Shown here piece by piece: positions 6,305 through 13,072 of a DNA stretch of 15,551 bases; the first letter of the stretch is position 1, and every line of letters starts with the position of its first letter. The notes below the pieces were generated by a model. That model searched no databases. It was not told the origin of the DNA and saw nothing but the letters and a program-made list of their open reading frames with translations. The stretch is from Cytophagales bacterium. GTDB taxonomy: Bacteria > Bacteroidota > Bacteroidia > Cytophagales > Cyclobacteriaceae. The stretch spans positions 1 to 15,551 of the forward strand of contig DAHVFH010000084.1 of NCBI GenBank assembly GCA_027317105.1. Direction: 5' to 3'. A program made the translations under genes and the position numbers.

Positions 6305-9300
6305 CTAATTGAGTCTTTTGAAATATTCATTAACTTCTTTTTTATAATAGGGCAAAAGGCGCGGAGGCACCGTTTTTAGCAATTCTACCTCTTTTTCCTT
6401 TAACCTTAAATATTCTTTAAATGCTCTTGGAATTTCATTGGTATAATCTTTGGCTGTTTCCCCTTTTCGCTCTTCATCCAAATTTTGTTCTCGCATAGAT
6501 TTCTCGGCTTCCAATAGTCGGGTCAGTATTTCTTTCTGGCGTTTAATGGTCTCTTCAGTAATCCGCTTATTGACTAGATCAATTTCCGTTTGTTCCATCT
6601 TTCCAGGTAGATCATTGCCTGGAATTTGACCGCCTTCCTTTTTCAACTTCTCCTGCATTTCTTGCAAGGCTTTTCTAATACGGGCTTGCTCTGCCGCCAT
6701 TCGGGCAAGCTCTTCTGAAAACTGGCGACCTGACTTTTGGCCGTTTTTGAGCTGCTGTATTTTATCGTTAATTTCTTGTTGCATTTTTCCCAAGCCAGGC
6801 ATTTTGTTCTTTCCTTTTTTTCCCTTCCCTTTTGAGGGCATCGCATTCGCCATCATTTTCATCATCATTTCGAAATGATCATTCAGCATTAAAGCAAGAT
6901 TATTGATGCTGGTCATTGAATATTGCATTTCGGTACTGGCATTTCCTTTGAGCCTTTCTTTCATATTGCCAACGGCTTTATCAATGTGATTGTTCAATTC
7001 ACTTACTTCCCTGGTAACGATCGAGCCCATAAAAGCATCCTTCTTGGCAAGCACTAATAAGCTGTCTTCCAATACTTTAGCGTCATCCTTTACCTTTAAC
7101 TGGCCTTCCGAAATTTGAATATTTTTAGGATCAGATTGTTGTACTGCCCCAAATTCCTTCATTAAGTTTTCCTGATCAAAAGACAATTTTATCAGACCGT
7201 GAACTATTTGGCGAAGACTCTCCAGGTTTTGCATATCTATTTCTATTTCCATTCCATTTTGCATGCCTTGAAGTTGCTCTTGCATTTTTTTCATTTTGCT
7301 CAACGATTTCTTCTGTTCACCAGATGATTTTTTAGGATTCCCTTCCTGGAGCGACTTCTGACTTTCTTCCTCCGACTTTTCGAGCTGCTGAACGTCTTCT
7401 TTGGTGGGGATATTCTCGTCCTTACGATCAGTCTCCTCACCCATTTTTTTTAGGTCTTCAACTGTTTTTTCAAACTTTTCGGTATCGTTTTTAAGGTTTT
7501 CCTGTTCCTTGGCCAATTCTTCATTGCTTTTTGTTTCCGGACTTTCACTTTTAGCCGCTTCTTTAAGACTGTCGGTTTGAGATTTGGCCGATTCCTCCGT
7601 TTTATTCAGAAGGTTTTCTTGTTTCTCCAATTGCATCTTTATTTCATCAATAGCTTGATCCAATTTATAATCGTATTGCAATTGTTTGAAAAGTGAAAGC
7701 GTTCGTTCTAATTCTTTTTCTAAATTGATTTCTTTGCGATCCATTTTATCCAACATATTCTGGATTTGCTTCAAGTCCGAATTTTCTTTCAGCAGCTTCT
7801 CCAGTTCATTAAATAGCTTTTTGGTTTCTTCATCCAGAAGCTCGTTCATCAGTTTTTGTATTTGCTCTGATTTTTCTTTTATCCGCTCATCTTCTTTAGT
7901 GAAAGATTCTTTTTTCTGCTCAAGCAATTGGTTTTCCTTTTTTAGTTCTTCAATCGTTTGATCCAATTTCTTCTTTTGGGCGACAAGGTCTTCCAGTAAT
8001 TTTTTGTCCTGCCAATCGAGGCTTTGCTTTCCCTTCAGCTTTTCCTGCGCTTCACTGATGGATTGTTTTAAGTCTTTCGCTTTCTGTAGGCTTTTGTCGA
8101 TCATTTTTTCTGCCGACTGCTGTTGATTGGAGATGTCTAATTTTAATTTAGCCTCCGTGGGTATAGCTAATTCATAACTTGCCGACCGGGTTGCTTTCCT
8201 GCCATTCACGCCATCATTGTCCCAAACCTCAAAATAATAACTGAGGCGATCACCGGGCTTCAGGTGAAGGGAATCAATGTTCCAAGAATAGAAAAAGTTT
8301 TGTTGGACTTGGTTCTTGTCGATGGCAATCTTTATCGGTTGCTTTTTATTTTCAACACGATCTCTTTCTATTTGATAATTCAAACGCAACTCGCTGATTC
8401 CGTAATCGTCTTTTAGTTGACCTCCTAAAAAAACAGATTTAAAAAGTACAGAGTCCTGAAGGTTTTCGATGTGTATTTCAGGGAATTGATCCTTTATCAC
8501 CCGGATATCGTACGAAATCTTATCTTTGTTTTTGCTCGACTCATTTTCCAGAATTACGGAGTAGTGGTCAGGGTCTCTAAAACTTTTACCGAATGTAAAA
8601 ACCTGATTATCAATCAATTGCATGCTTTCTGGAATATCTTTTGATTCGAAAAGAATTTGTGCTTTACTGGCATTTGCGGCTTGGAGTTTCCAATTCACAT
8701 GGGTGCCTTCAGGCACCTCAAGATTTCCGGCATTTATAATTTCCTGTACGCCTTTTCTCGTGTACGCTGGAAAATTCAGTAAGAATTTGAGTTGCGTAAC
8801 CTCTGGTCGGTTGGCCAATTGGATTTTATACAAAGGGGAGAAAAATCCTGAGCCATCAATTTGAAAATTAAGTGGGCTTTGCATTTTCTCAAACGTGTAT
8901 TCAAATTTTCCATTTTCCAGCCCTTCCATTTTCCAGCGTTGCTTCCCGGCAACAAGGTAGGCTGATTTTGGAATGGCTTTTCCGCTAAAGGACATTTGAA
9001 TGGTGTAATCTTCGTTGAAAAATGCGGTAAGATTTTTATTCAAAAGATTAAATTCAAAAGGGGCTTCGGGAGAAAACTCCTGATTAAATCGAATAATACG
9101 GGAGGTGCTTTTGGTAAAAATGCTGCTATCCACAAAAACCAAAACAATAATAATAGCCACTGGAAAAATAAGATAACGCAAGTACTTTTTATTTGTGGAC
9201 AGATCTACGGCCTTTTCAAATTGAACCGGACGTAATTGGGCAGACTTTTGTGCGATACTGGCCTCGAGCAATGGATTTTTTTTAGAAGTTGATGCTAGTT

Positions 9301-9637
9301 GCAGAATGTTCAGTAGCCGATCTGCAACGGTGGGAAAGTAGTTTCCGATAAGCTTAGCACTTTCTTCTTCATCCAATCCCCTTTTGTAAATCAACCATCG
9401 AAGTGGTTTCCAGAAAAAACGAAAAACGAAAAAGGCCACCAGGGCAAAGAAAAGGATCAAAATAGAGAAACGGGCAGAACGCCCCAACCACAGGTTATAT
9501 TCTAATAACGCGGCAACAAGAAAATAGAATAGCCCGAATGCAGGCACAAGAATAGCTCCGCGAAGAAATAAATTAATAAAATACTTTCGCTTAAAAAGCG
9601 CGATTTTTTGATTAATGTCTTTAATCCCCTCTTCCAT
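6305..9637 (-). CDS. DUF4175-like large membrane protein with long coiled coils
   Basis: A 1110-residue protein and the first gene of the operon. Three hydrophobic segments are clear: residues about 22-46, 57-76 and 152-170. The stretch between the second and third is cytoplasm-like and carries FPTVADRLLNILQLA, which I associate with DUF4175 proteins. After the third segment comes a beta-rich, probably periplasmic region (about 180-495, e.g. VPEGTHVNWKLQAANA), then a very charged K/E/Q-rich coiled coil (about 505-800). A basic linker (KGKGKKGKNK, near residue 940), further helices and a conserved-looking C-terminus LLKTVPPRLLPYYKKEVNEYF follow. No catalytic motif is seen; an envelope scaffold or mechanical role is inferred. 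A candidate promoter lies 47-77 bases upstream. The family assignment rests on recall of architecture and motifs, and the biochemical function is unknown. Confidence 0.85.
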   Translation of the reverse strand: MEEGIKDINQKIALFKRKYFINLFLRGAILVPAFGLFYFLVAALLEYNLWLGRSARFSILILFFALVAFFVFRFFWKPLRWLIYKRGLDEEESAKLIGNYFPTVADRLLNILQLASTSKKNPLLEASIAQKSAQLRPVQFEKAVDLSTNKKYLRYLIFPVAIIIVLVFVDSSIFTKSTSRIIRFNQEFSPEAPFEFNLLNKNLTAFFNEDYTIQMSFSGKAIPKSAYLVAGKQRWKMEGLENGKFEYTFEKMQSPLNFQIDGSGFFSPLYKIQLANRPEVTQLKFLLNFPAYTRKGVQEIINAGNLEVPEGTHVNWKLQAANASKAQILFESKDIPESMQLIDNQVFTFGKSFRDPDHYSVILENESSKNKDKISYDIRVIKDQFPEIHIENLQDSVLFKSVFLGGQLKDDYGISELRLNYQIERDRVENKKQPIKIAIDKNQVQQNFFYSWNIDSLHLKPGDRLSYYFEVWDNDGVNGRKATRSASYELAIPTEAKLKLDISNQQQSAEKMIDKSLQKAKDLKQSISEAQEKLKGKQSLDWQDKKLLEDLVAQKKKLDQTIEELKKENQLLEQKKESFTKEDERIKEKSEQIQKLMNELLDEETKKLFNELEKLLKENSDLKQIQNMLDKMDRKEINLEKELERTLSLFKQLQYDYKLDQAIDEIKMQLEKQENLLNKTEESAKSQTDSLKEAAKSESPETKSNEELAKEQENLKNDTEKFEKTVEDLKKMGEETDRKDENIPTKEDVQQLEKSEEESQKSLQEGNPKKSSGEQKKSLSKMKKMQEQLQGMQNGMEIEIDMQNLESLRQIVHGLIKLSFDQENLMKEFGAVQQSDPKNIQISEGQLKVKDDAKVLEDSLLVLAKKDAFMGSIVTREVSELNNHIDKAVGNMKERLKGNASTEMQYSMTSINNLALMLNDHFEMMMKMMANAMPSKGKGKKGKNKMPGLGKMQQEINDKIQQLKNGQKSGRQFSEELARMAAEQARIRKALQEMQEKLKKEGGQIPGNDLPGKMEQTEIDLVNKRITEETIKRQKEILTRLLEAEKSMREQNLDEERKGETAKDYTNEIPRAFKEYLRLKEKEVELLKTVPPRLLPYYKKEVNEYFKRLN

Positions 9638-9683
9638 TCGTGTGTATTACAACGGCCTGTGAACCTTCATAGTTTTGAAGGGA

Positions 9684-9714
9684 CTAAGGTAACGACACCC
9701 ATTTCTGATTCAAA
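9684..9714 (-). promoter_or_regulatory. Candidate Bacteroidota-type promoter for the 9637-to-1036 operon
   Basis: Read on the minus strand: TTTG (9714-9711), a 19-base spacer, then TACCTTAG (9691-9684), a 7/8 match to the Bacteroidota -7 element TAnnTTtG at the standard spacing. Transcription would start near 9677, leaving a leader of about 40 bases. A small 6-bp hairpin (CCTTCA/TGAAGG, 9664-9681) falls at the leader's start; it has no T-run and is not a terminator. Confidence 0.45.
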
Positions 9715-9740
9715 GGAAAAAGATCGCCTTCTTTAATTCT

Positions 9741-10118
9741 TTAAGGATTGGAAGGTGCGGGCAACTCCCACCCTATTTCATTTTCAAAGTATTCGATAAC
9801 ATGCATTTTTAATAATTTCTCTTGCTCTATCAAATCAAAATGAGGAAGTTTCTTTACCAATTTCCAATGTGGCCACCCCTGACTATCGGTACCCTCAAGG
9901 GTATAATAACCTGAAAGGCTTAACACTTTGCAAATTGCGATATGCATCAAGTCTTGCTTTTCTTCTTTCGAGAAATTCTTGGCACCACGACCCAGCTCTT
10001 GTACGCCAATAATAAAAAGGACTGCATTGAGGTCACTGGGCTTCTTGCCAACTGATTTTTCCAATTGGATTAGCAGCCTTTGCCAATGCCTATCTAAGTC
10101 AAGGTCTCGCTTGATCAT
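9741..10118 (-). CDS. Small conserved-looking protein of unknown function
   Basis: 125 residues, soluble, mostly helical, with no signal peptide or membrane segment. Notable stretches are the N-terminal DRHWQRLLIQLEKSVGKKPSDLNAVLFIIGVQELGRG, a central SKEEKQDLMHIAICKVLSLSGYYTLEGTDSQGWPHW and a proline-ending tail (ELPAPSNP). I recognise no catalytic motif and do not assign a function. It follows the AhpD-like gene with no gap (TAG then ATG), so the two are almost certainly co-transcribed and possibly functionally linked. Codon use and composition are like those of the neighbours. Downstream there is no strong terminator before the next promoter at 9714. Confidence 0.8.
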   Translation of the reverse strand: MIKRDLDLDRHWQRLLIQLEKSVGKKPSDLNAVLFIIGVQELGRGAKNFSKEEKQDLMHIAICKVLSLSGYYTLEGTDSQGWPHWKLVKKLPHFDLIEQEKLLKMHVIEYFENEIGWELPAPSNP

Positions 10119-10460
10119 CTAGTTTTTGCATAATTCTTCCCAATATTCAAAAGCCCTGCGAAGGTGGGGCACCACAATGGTTCCGCCCACGAGCGTGGCA
10201 ACACCCATTGCCTCATGCACCTCTGCCGTTGTGAGGCCAACTTCTTTACATTTACCCAAATGATATTTTACGCAATCATCGCAACGCAAAACCAAGGAAC
10301 ATGTCAGGCCAATTAATTCTTTGGAACGCACATCCAGCGCTCCGGCTTGGTAGGCGTTAGTATCCAGATTGAAAATCCGCTTGATGATCAGATTGTCTGA
10401 AGCCAGAATTTTTTCATTCATTTGGCTTCGGTATTTATTAAATTGCTCAACTAATCTCAT
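10119..10460 (-). CDS. Carboxymuconolactone decarboxylase family (AhpD-like) protein
   Basis: 113 residues. The AhpD/CMD fold is indicated by the helical pattern and the active-site segment LVLRCDDCVKYHLGKCKEVG, with C60-x2-C63 and His67 in the C-x-x-C-x3-H arrangement used by AhpD-like peroxidase/disulfide reductases. HEAMGVATLVGGTIVVPHLRRAFEYWEEL closes the fold. Keeping both cysteines argues for a thiol-redox role rather than lactone decarboxylation; the substrate is unknown. The start at 10460 (MRLVEQFNKYRSQMNEKIL) agrees with the usual N-terminus of close Bacteroidota relatives as I recall them. It is the first gene of a two-gene unit with the 125-residue protein and diverges from comF across 18 bases. 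Confidence 0.9.
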   Translation of the reverse strand: MRLVEQFNKYRSQMNEKILASDNLIIKRIFNLDTNAYQAGALDVRSKELIGLTCSLVLRCDDCVKYHLGKCKEVGLTTAEVHEAMGVATLVGGTIVVPHLRRAFEYWEELCKN

Positions 10461-10473
10461 AATCCTTTTTATG

Positions 10474-10504
10474 CAAAGATGAGTTTGTTACCTATCAAAT
10501 CAAA
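10474..10504 (-). promoter_or_regulatory. Candidate promoter of the AhpD-like gene, overlapping the comF start
   Basis: On the minus strand, TTTG (10504-10501) is followed by a 19-base spacer and CATCTTTG (10481-10474), a 7/8 match to TAnnTTtG (C in place of the first T). The -7 element covers the comF start codon on the other strand, and the leader would be only about 8 bases. The fit is good but short leaders and AT-rich DNA make chance matches possible. Confidence 0.38.
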
Positions 10505-11204
10505 CGGCAATTCCTTGTTAAATGTGATTTCGGATTTCACAAGCTTGTTCTTTCCAGAACACTGCCTTGGATGTTCCTCCGGTTTGGTCAAAGGGGAAGA
10601 AATTTTATGTAGCCGATGTTTATTAGAATTGCCAAAGACTGATTATTTGAGTGTCAATGAAAATCCCGTAAAGGAGAAATTTTTGGGAAGACTTCCTGTC
10701 AAGTATGCATGGGCGTTTATGAAGTTCAGGAAAACAGGAATTGTGCAGCACCTTCTCCACCAATTAAAATACAATAACAAACCAGAAGTAGGAATAAAGC
10801 TGGGTAAATTTTTTGGAATGGCATTAAATGATTTTGGATTGATGACAGAATTTGATTTGATAATCCCGATGCCGTTGCATCAATCACGAGAAAATAAGCG
10901 TGGTTATAACCAGAGCACGAAGTTTGCAGAAGGGCTTACCGCCTCATTAAATATACCTTGGTCTGATAAGGTTGTAGTTCGACAAAAGAATACGGCAACG
11001 CAAACCCGCAAGAATAAAACAGAGCGATGGGAAAATGTACAACGTGCATTTACGGTGAAAAATCCCTCGGTAATCCATGGCAAACGAATCTTGTTAGTGG
11101 ACGACATTATAACCACAGGTGCCAGCATTGAGGCTTGTGGTCGAGAGCTATTGAACCATGGCTGCAAAGAGTTGAGTGTTTCCTGTATCGCTGAGGCGCA
11201 ATAA
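10479..11204 (+). CDS. comF: ComF family protein (phosphoribosyltransferase-like)
   Basis: 241 residues, standard size. An N-terminal zinc-finger-like segment (Cys29, Cys32, Cys44, Cys47 in FFPEHCLGC...LCSRC) is followed by the double-zinc/type I PRTase architecture of ComFC/GntX proteins: KYAWAFMKF, LIIPMPLH with REN-KRGYNQS at about 142-152, and the PRPP-binding loop LLVDDIITTGAS at about 205-216. In naturally transformable bacteria ComFC is needed for DNA uptake; in many others the role is unclear, so competence is not implied here. No other com gene is in the window. It is monocistronic: an 18-base gap separates it from the divergent AhpD-like gene, and a terminator begins within its last codons. 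Confidence 0.93.
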   Translation: MSLLPIKSNGNSLLNVISDFTSLFFPEHCLGCSSGLVKGEEILCSRCLLELPKTDYLSVNENPVKEKFLGRLPVKYAWAFMKFRKTGIVQHLLHQLKYNNKPEVGIKLGKFFGMALNDFGLMTEFDLIIPMPLHQSRENKRGYNQSTKFAEGLTASLNIPWSDKVVVRQKNTATQTRKNKTERWENVQRAFTVKNPSVIHGKRILLVDDIITTGASIEACGRELLNHGCKELSVSCIAEAQ

Positions 11205-11237
11205 AAAAAGCCCTAACCGAGGGCTTTTTTTATTGCG
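11197..11237. terminator. Bidirectional rho-independent terminator between comF and gldJ
   Basis: Perfect 18-base inverted repeat: left arm 11197-11214, loop AACCG (11215-11219), right arm 11220-11237. The GC core is GCCCT/AGGGC, flanked by seven A on the left and seven T on the right, so it provides stem plus U-run for both the rightward comF and leftward gldJ transcripts. The left arm includes the final Ala and Gln codons and the stop of comF; gldJ ends 11 bases to the right. Confidence 0.93.
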
Positions 11238-11247
11238 TTTTTTTCTG

Positions 11248-12555
11248 TTAGTAATTTGATCCAGCGCGAATCATTGCACAACGGAAACCAATTGTGGCTG
11301 TAGCAGAGTCTTCATCAAGGAATCTGCGGGTTCCTGGTGACATCCAATAGGCCACATCTTTCCATGATCCTCCTTTGTAAACCCTTGACCGATCGGAGAT
11401 TAATGAAATAAACCCTTGGGGATTCTTTGTATATTCAGGAATCCGAAGAGTCTTCTGTTTTCCGTCAGGAAGTGTAACCACGGAATCCTTTATCGTTTTG
11501 GTGTATTGATTGCGGTAAGAGCTGTGGCTGTCGATAAAATCATCTCTGCGAATCGGATTGAGGTCGTCAAAATCCTGAAAAGAGAGAGGCCTATAAACAT
11601 CCATTACCCACTCACTCACGTTTCCGGCCATGTTGTACAAACCGTAATCGTTTGGAGGATACTCATAAATATAAGAAGTAATCAAAGCACCATCATTTAA
11701 GTGGCCGGCTATACCTGCATAGTCACCCCGTCCTCGTTTAAAATTGGCTAGGAAATAACCCATTTGTTTTCCATACGGGTTGCGAAGTGCATGACCATCC
11801 CAAGGATAAATCCGTTGGTGGGTTTGCATTTCATCAAGCCACTGGGTTGCAATCAGTGCTTGTGCAGCATATTCCCATTCCGCTTCTGTTGGTAGGCGAT
11901 AAGCAGGAATAACTACGCCAGACTCTAGGGGGATTCTTCCACCACCACTTTGTTCGGCAGGTTTCTCAATGCCTGCTCTTTCTGCTAAGTCCGCATTGAC
12001 TACGGCTGTTCTCCATTTTGAATACTCGTTCGCTTGTTTCCATTTCACACCTACTACAGGGAAATAACGAAAGCCAGGGTATCTTAAATAGTGATCTACA
12101 TAGGGATCGTTAAAAGCTAACCGGGATCGCCAAACCATGGTGTCTGGTAAAGCGGCCTGATAGGCTTTTCCACCATCTACTTTAGTGGAATCTGTGGTTA
12201 AATGGTAGAGATACTCTAACCAATGGATATTGGCTATTTCAGTTTCATCCATATAAAATGAAGCAACAGAAACGGTTCTTTCCAAGTTGTCGTGATAGCC
12301 AAGGATGTCCTCTTCAAAAGAACCAAGCACAGAACGCCCACCTTCAATGAACACCATGTTAGGGGCATCCGGCTGCGAATTATAAGGCATCACGGCAAAA
12401 CCCTCTGCGGCATCACGAGTGTATTTCAGCCCTGTTGCGGTACTCATTTGTCCAGGGTTTTGGGCAGTGGGCTTCCCTCCTTTTTTTAGAAGGAAACAAG
12501 AAGAAACCACCAAAGAAAGCCCAGTTAAGATAAAAAATGACTTTAAATGCTTCAT
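11248..12555 (-). CDS. gldJ: GldJ-type lipoprotein (FGE-sulfatase/SUMF1 fold)
   Basis: 435 residues. Signal peptide with a clear lipobox VSSC (lipidation at Cys20). Then comes the GldJ-like opening TATGLKYTRDAAEGF, and from about residue 68 a formylglycine-generating-enzyme-like domain: MVFIEGGRSVLGSFEED, SFYMDETEIANIHWLEYLYHL, ALPDTMVWRSRLAFNDPY, FPVVGVKWKQANEYSKWRT, RLPTEAEWEYAAQ, YGLYNMAGNVSEWVMDVY, VYKGGSWKD and the end IGFRCAMIRAG. GldJ is an outer-membrane lipoprotein required for gliding and for stability of the GldK-type type IX secretion parts in Flavobacterium. The SUMF1 fold is used structurally; only one cysteine of the enzyme's usual pair (in FRC) is seen, which argues against formylglycine-generating activity. 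GldK shares the fold; the opening and the MDETE-x7-LEYLY, ALPDT and WR pattern favour GldJ. A candidate promoter lies directly upstream. Confidence 0.82.
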   Translation of the reverse strand: MKHLKSFFILTGLSLVVSSCFLLKKGGKPTAQNPGQMSTATGLKYTRDAAEGFAVMPYNSQPDAPNMVFIEGGRSVLGSFEEDILGYHDNLERTVSVASFYMDETEIANIHWLEYLYHLTTDSTKVDGGKAYQAALPDTMVWRSRLAFNDPYVDHYLRYPGFRYFPVVGVKWKQANEYSKWRTAVVNADLAERAGIEKPAEQSGGGRIPLESGVVIPAYRLPTEAEWEYAAQALIATQWLDEMQTHQRIYPWDGHALRNPYGKQMGYFLANFKRGRGDYAGIAGHLNDGALITSYIYEYPPNDYGLYNMAGNVSEWVMDVYRPLSFQDFDDLNPIRRDDFIDSHSSYRNQYTKTIKDSVVTLPDGKQKTLRIPEYTKNPQGFISLISDRSRVYKGGSWKDVAYWMSPGTRRFLDEDSATATIGFRCAMIRAGSNY

Positions 12556-12584
12556 TTGCTTTTGATAATTAATAAAAGTAACCG

Positions 12585-12617
12585 CTAATATAAATATATA
12601 ACCACATGTTTTCCAAA
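12585..12617 (-). promoter_or_regulatory. Candidate promoter of gldJ
   Basis: On the minus strand, TTTG (12617-12614), a 21-base spacer and TATATTAG (12592-12585), a 7/8 match to TAnnTTtG. It would give a leader of about 20 bases. The region is very AT-rich, so alternative registers (for example TATATTTA nearby) exist. Confidence 0.4.
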
Positions 12618-12820
12618 GAGTAATATTTTTTTAGTGAATCCCTCAATGAAGATAGGGATTTCTTATGCAGCAAAACGAAAGGCCAACAAGAATATTATTA
12701 GTTCAATTTGGGAAAAAAATTCCATTTCTGAAACGGAAAGGCCATTATTATTCTTAGAAATCAGGCATATAATGGCGTTGGCATAGTTTTCCCTAGATCC
12801 ATGGTATATATAAACGAAAG
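12618..12820. other. Intergenic stretch without a convincing gene
   Basis: Between the gldJ promoter and the 83-residue gene. It contains a 7-bp inverted repeat (AATCCCT 12637-12643 / AGGGATT 12654-12660, no T-run) and an imperfect direct repeat AAACG(G)AAAGGCCA at 12673-12685 and 12731-12744. A 46-codon plus-strand frame (12646-12786, starting MKIGISYAAKRK and ending HIMALA) has a fairly protein-like composition and ends 34 bases before the next gene, but nothing else supports it. Confidence 0.5.
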
Positions 12821-13072
12821 ATGAATAATCTAAAGGAGTTTCAAAATGCAACGTTCGAGAAGAAGTGTGACTGGGTGACGGCAAACTCAAACTATCTTGC
12901 TGTTCGAAGATTGGGTGAAGCCAAAGTGTACCTTTACCATACCAAAGCCTTTTTTATAGAAGTCTATTATTCACCGACTCATAAAAAAATATTGATGATC
13001 AACGCCTTCAATTCCAACGTAGGGCTTGAACCCTATACAGACGATGTTTCTTTGGCAGATTTAAAACTCTGA
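12821..13072 (+). CDS. Small cytoplasmic protein of unknown function
   Basis: 83 residues, no signal peptide or membrane segment. The core YLAVRRLGEAKVYLYHTKAFFIEVYYSP is rich in aromatic beta-strand residues and continues with KKILMINAFNSNVGLEPYTDDVSLADLKL. This strand pattern resembles small hypothetical proteins I have seen in Bacteroidota, but I know no function. I chose this frame over an overlapping minus-strand frame (12663-12890) because of its balanced, fold-like composition. Its last 40 bases overlap the end of mfd tail-to-tail, so the C-terminal TDDVSLADLKL is encoded opposite the C-terminal residues of Mfd. Confidence 0.72.
   Translation: MNNLKEFQNATFEKKCDWVTANSNYLAVRRLGEAKVYLYHTKAFFIEVYYSPTHKKILMINAFNSNVGLEPYTDDVSLADLKL

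Noticed and set aside
9126..9134. CTATCCACA, an 8/9 DnaA box in the DUF4175-like gene
   Set aside because: Single near-match inside coding sequence without neighbours; expected by chance.
9664..9681. Short hairpin CCTTCA/TGAAGG before the large operon
   Set aside because: Only 6 bp with no T-run in either direction; not a terminator, and too weak to call a riboswitch.
12637..12660. 7-bp inverted repeat AATCCCT/AGGGATT upstream of gldJ
   Set aside because: Ten-base loop and no T-run; could be chance, so no terminator or operator is called.
12663..12890. 75-codon minus-strand frame starting MSLPSPSHTSSRT
   Set aside because: It overlaps the more fold-like 83-residue plus-strand gene, is rich in Ser and has no recognisable family pattern; treated as a chance frame.
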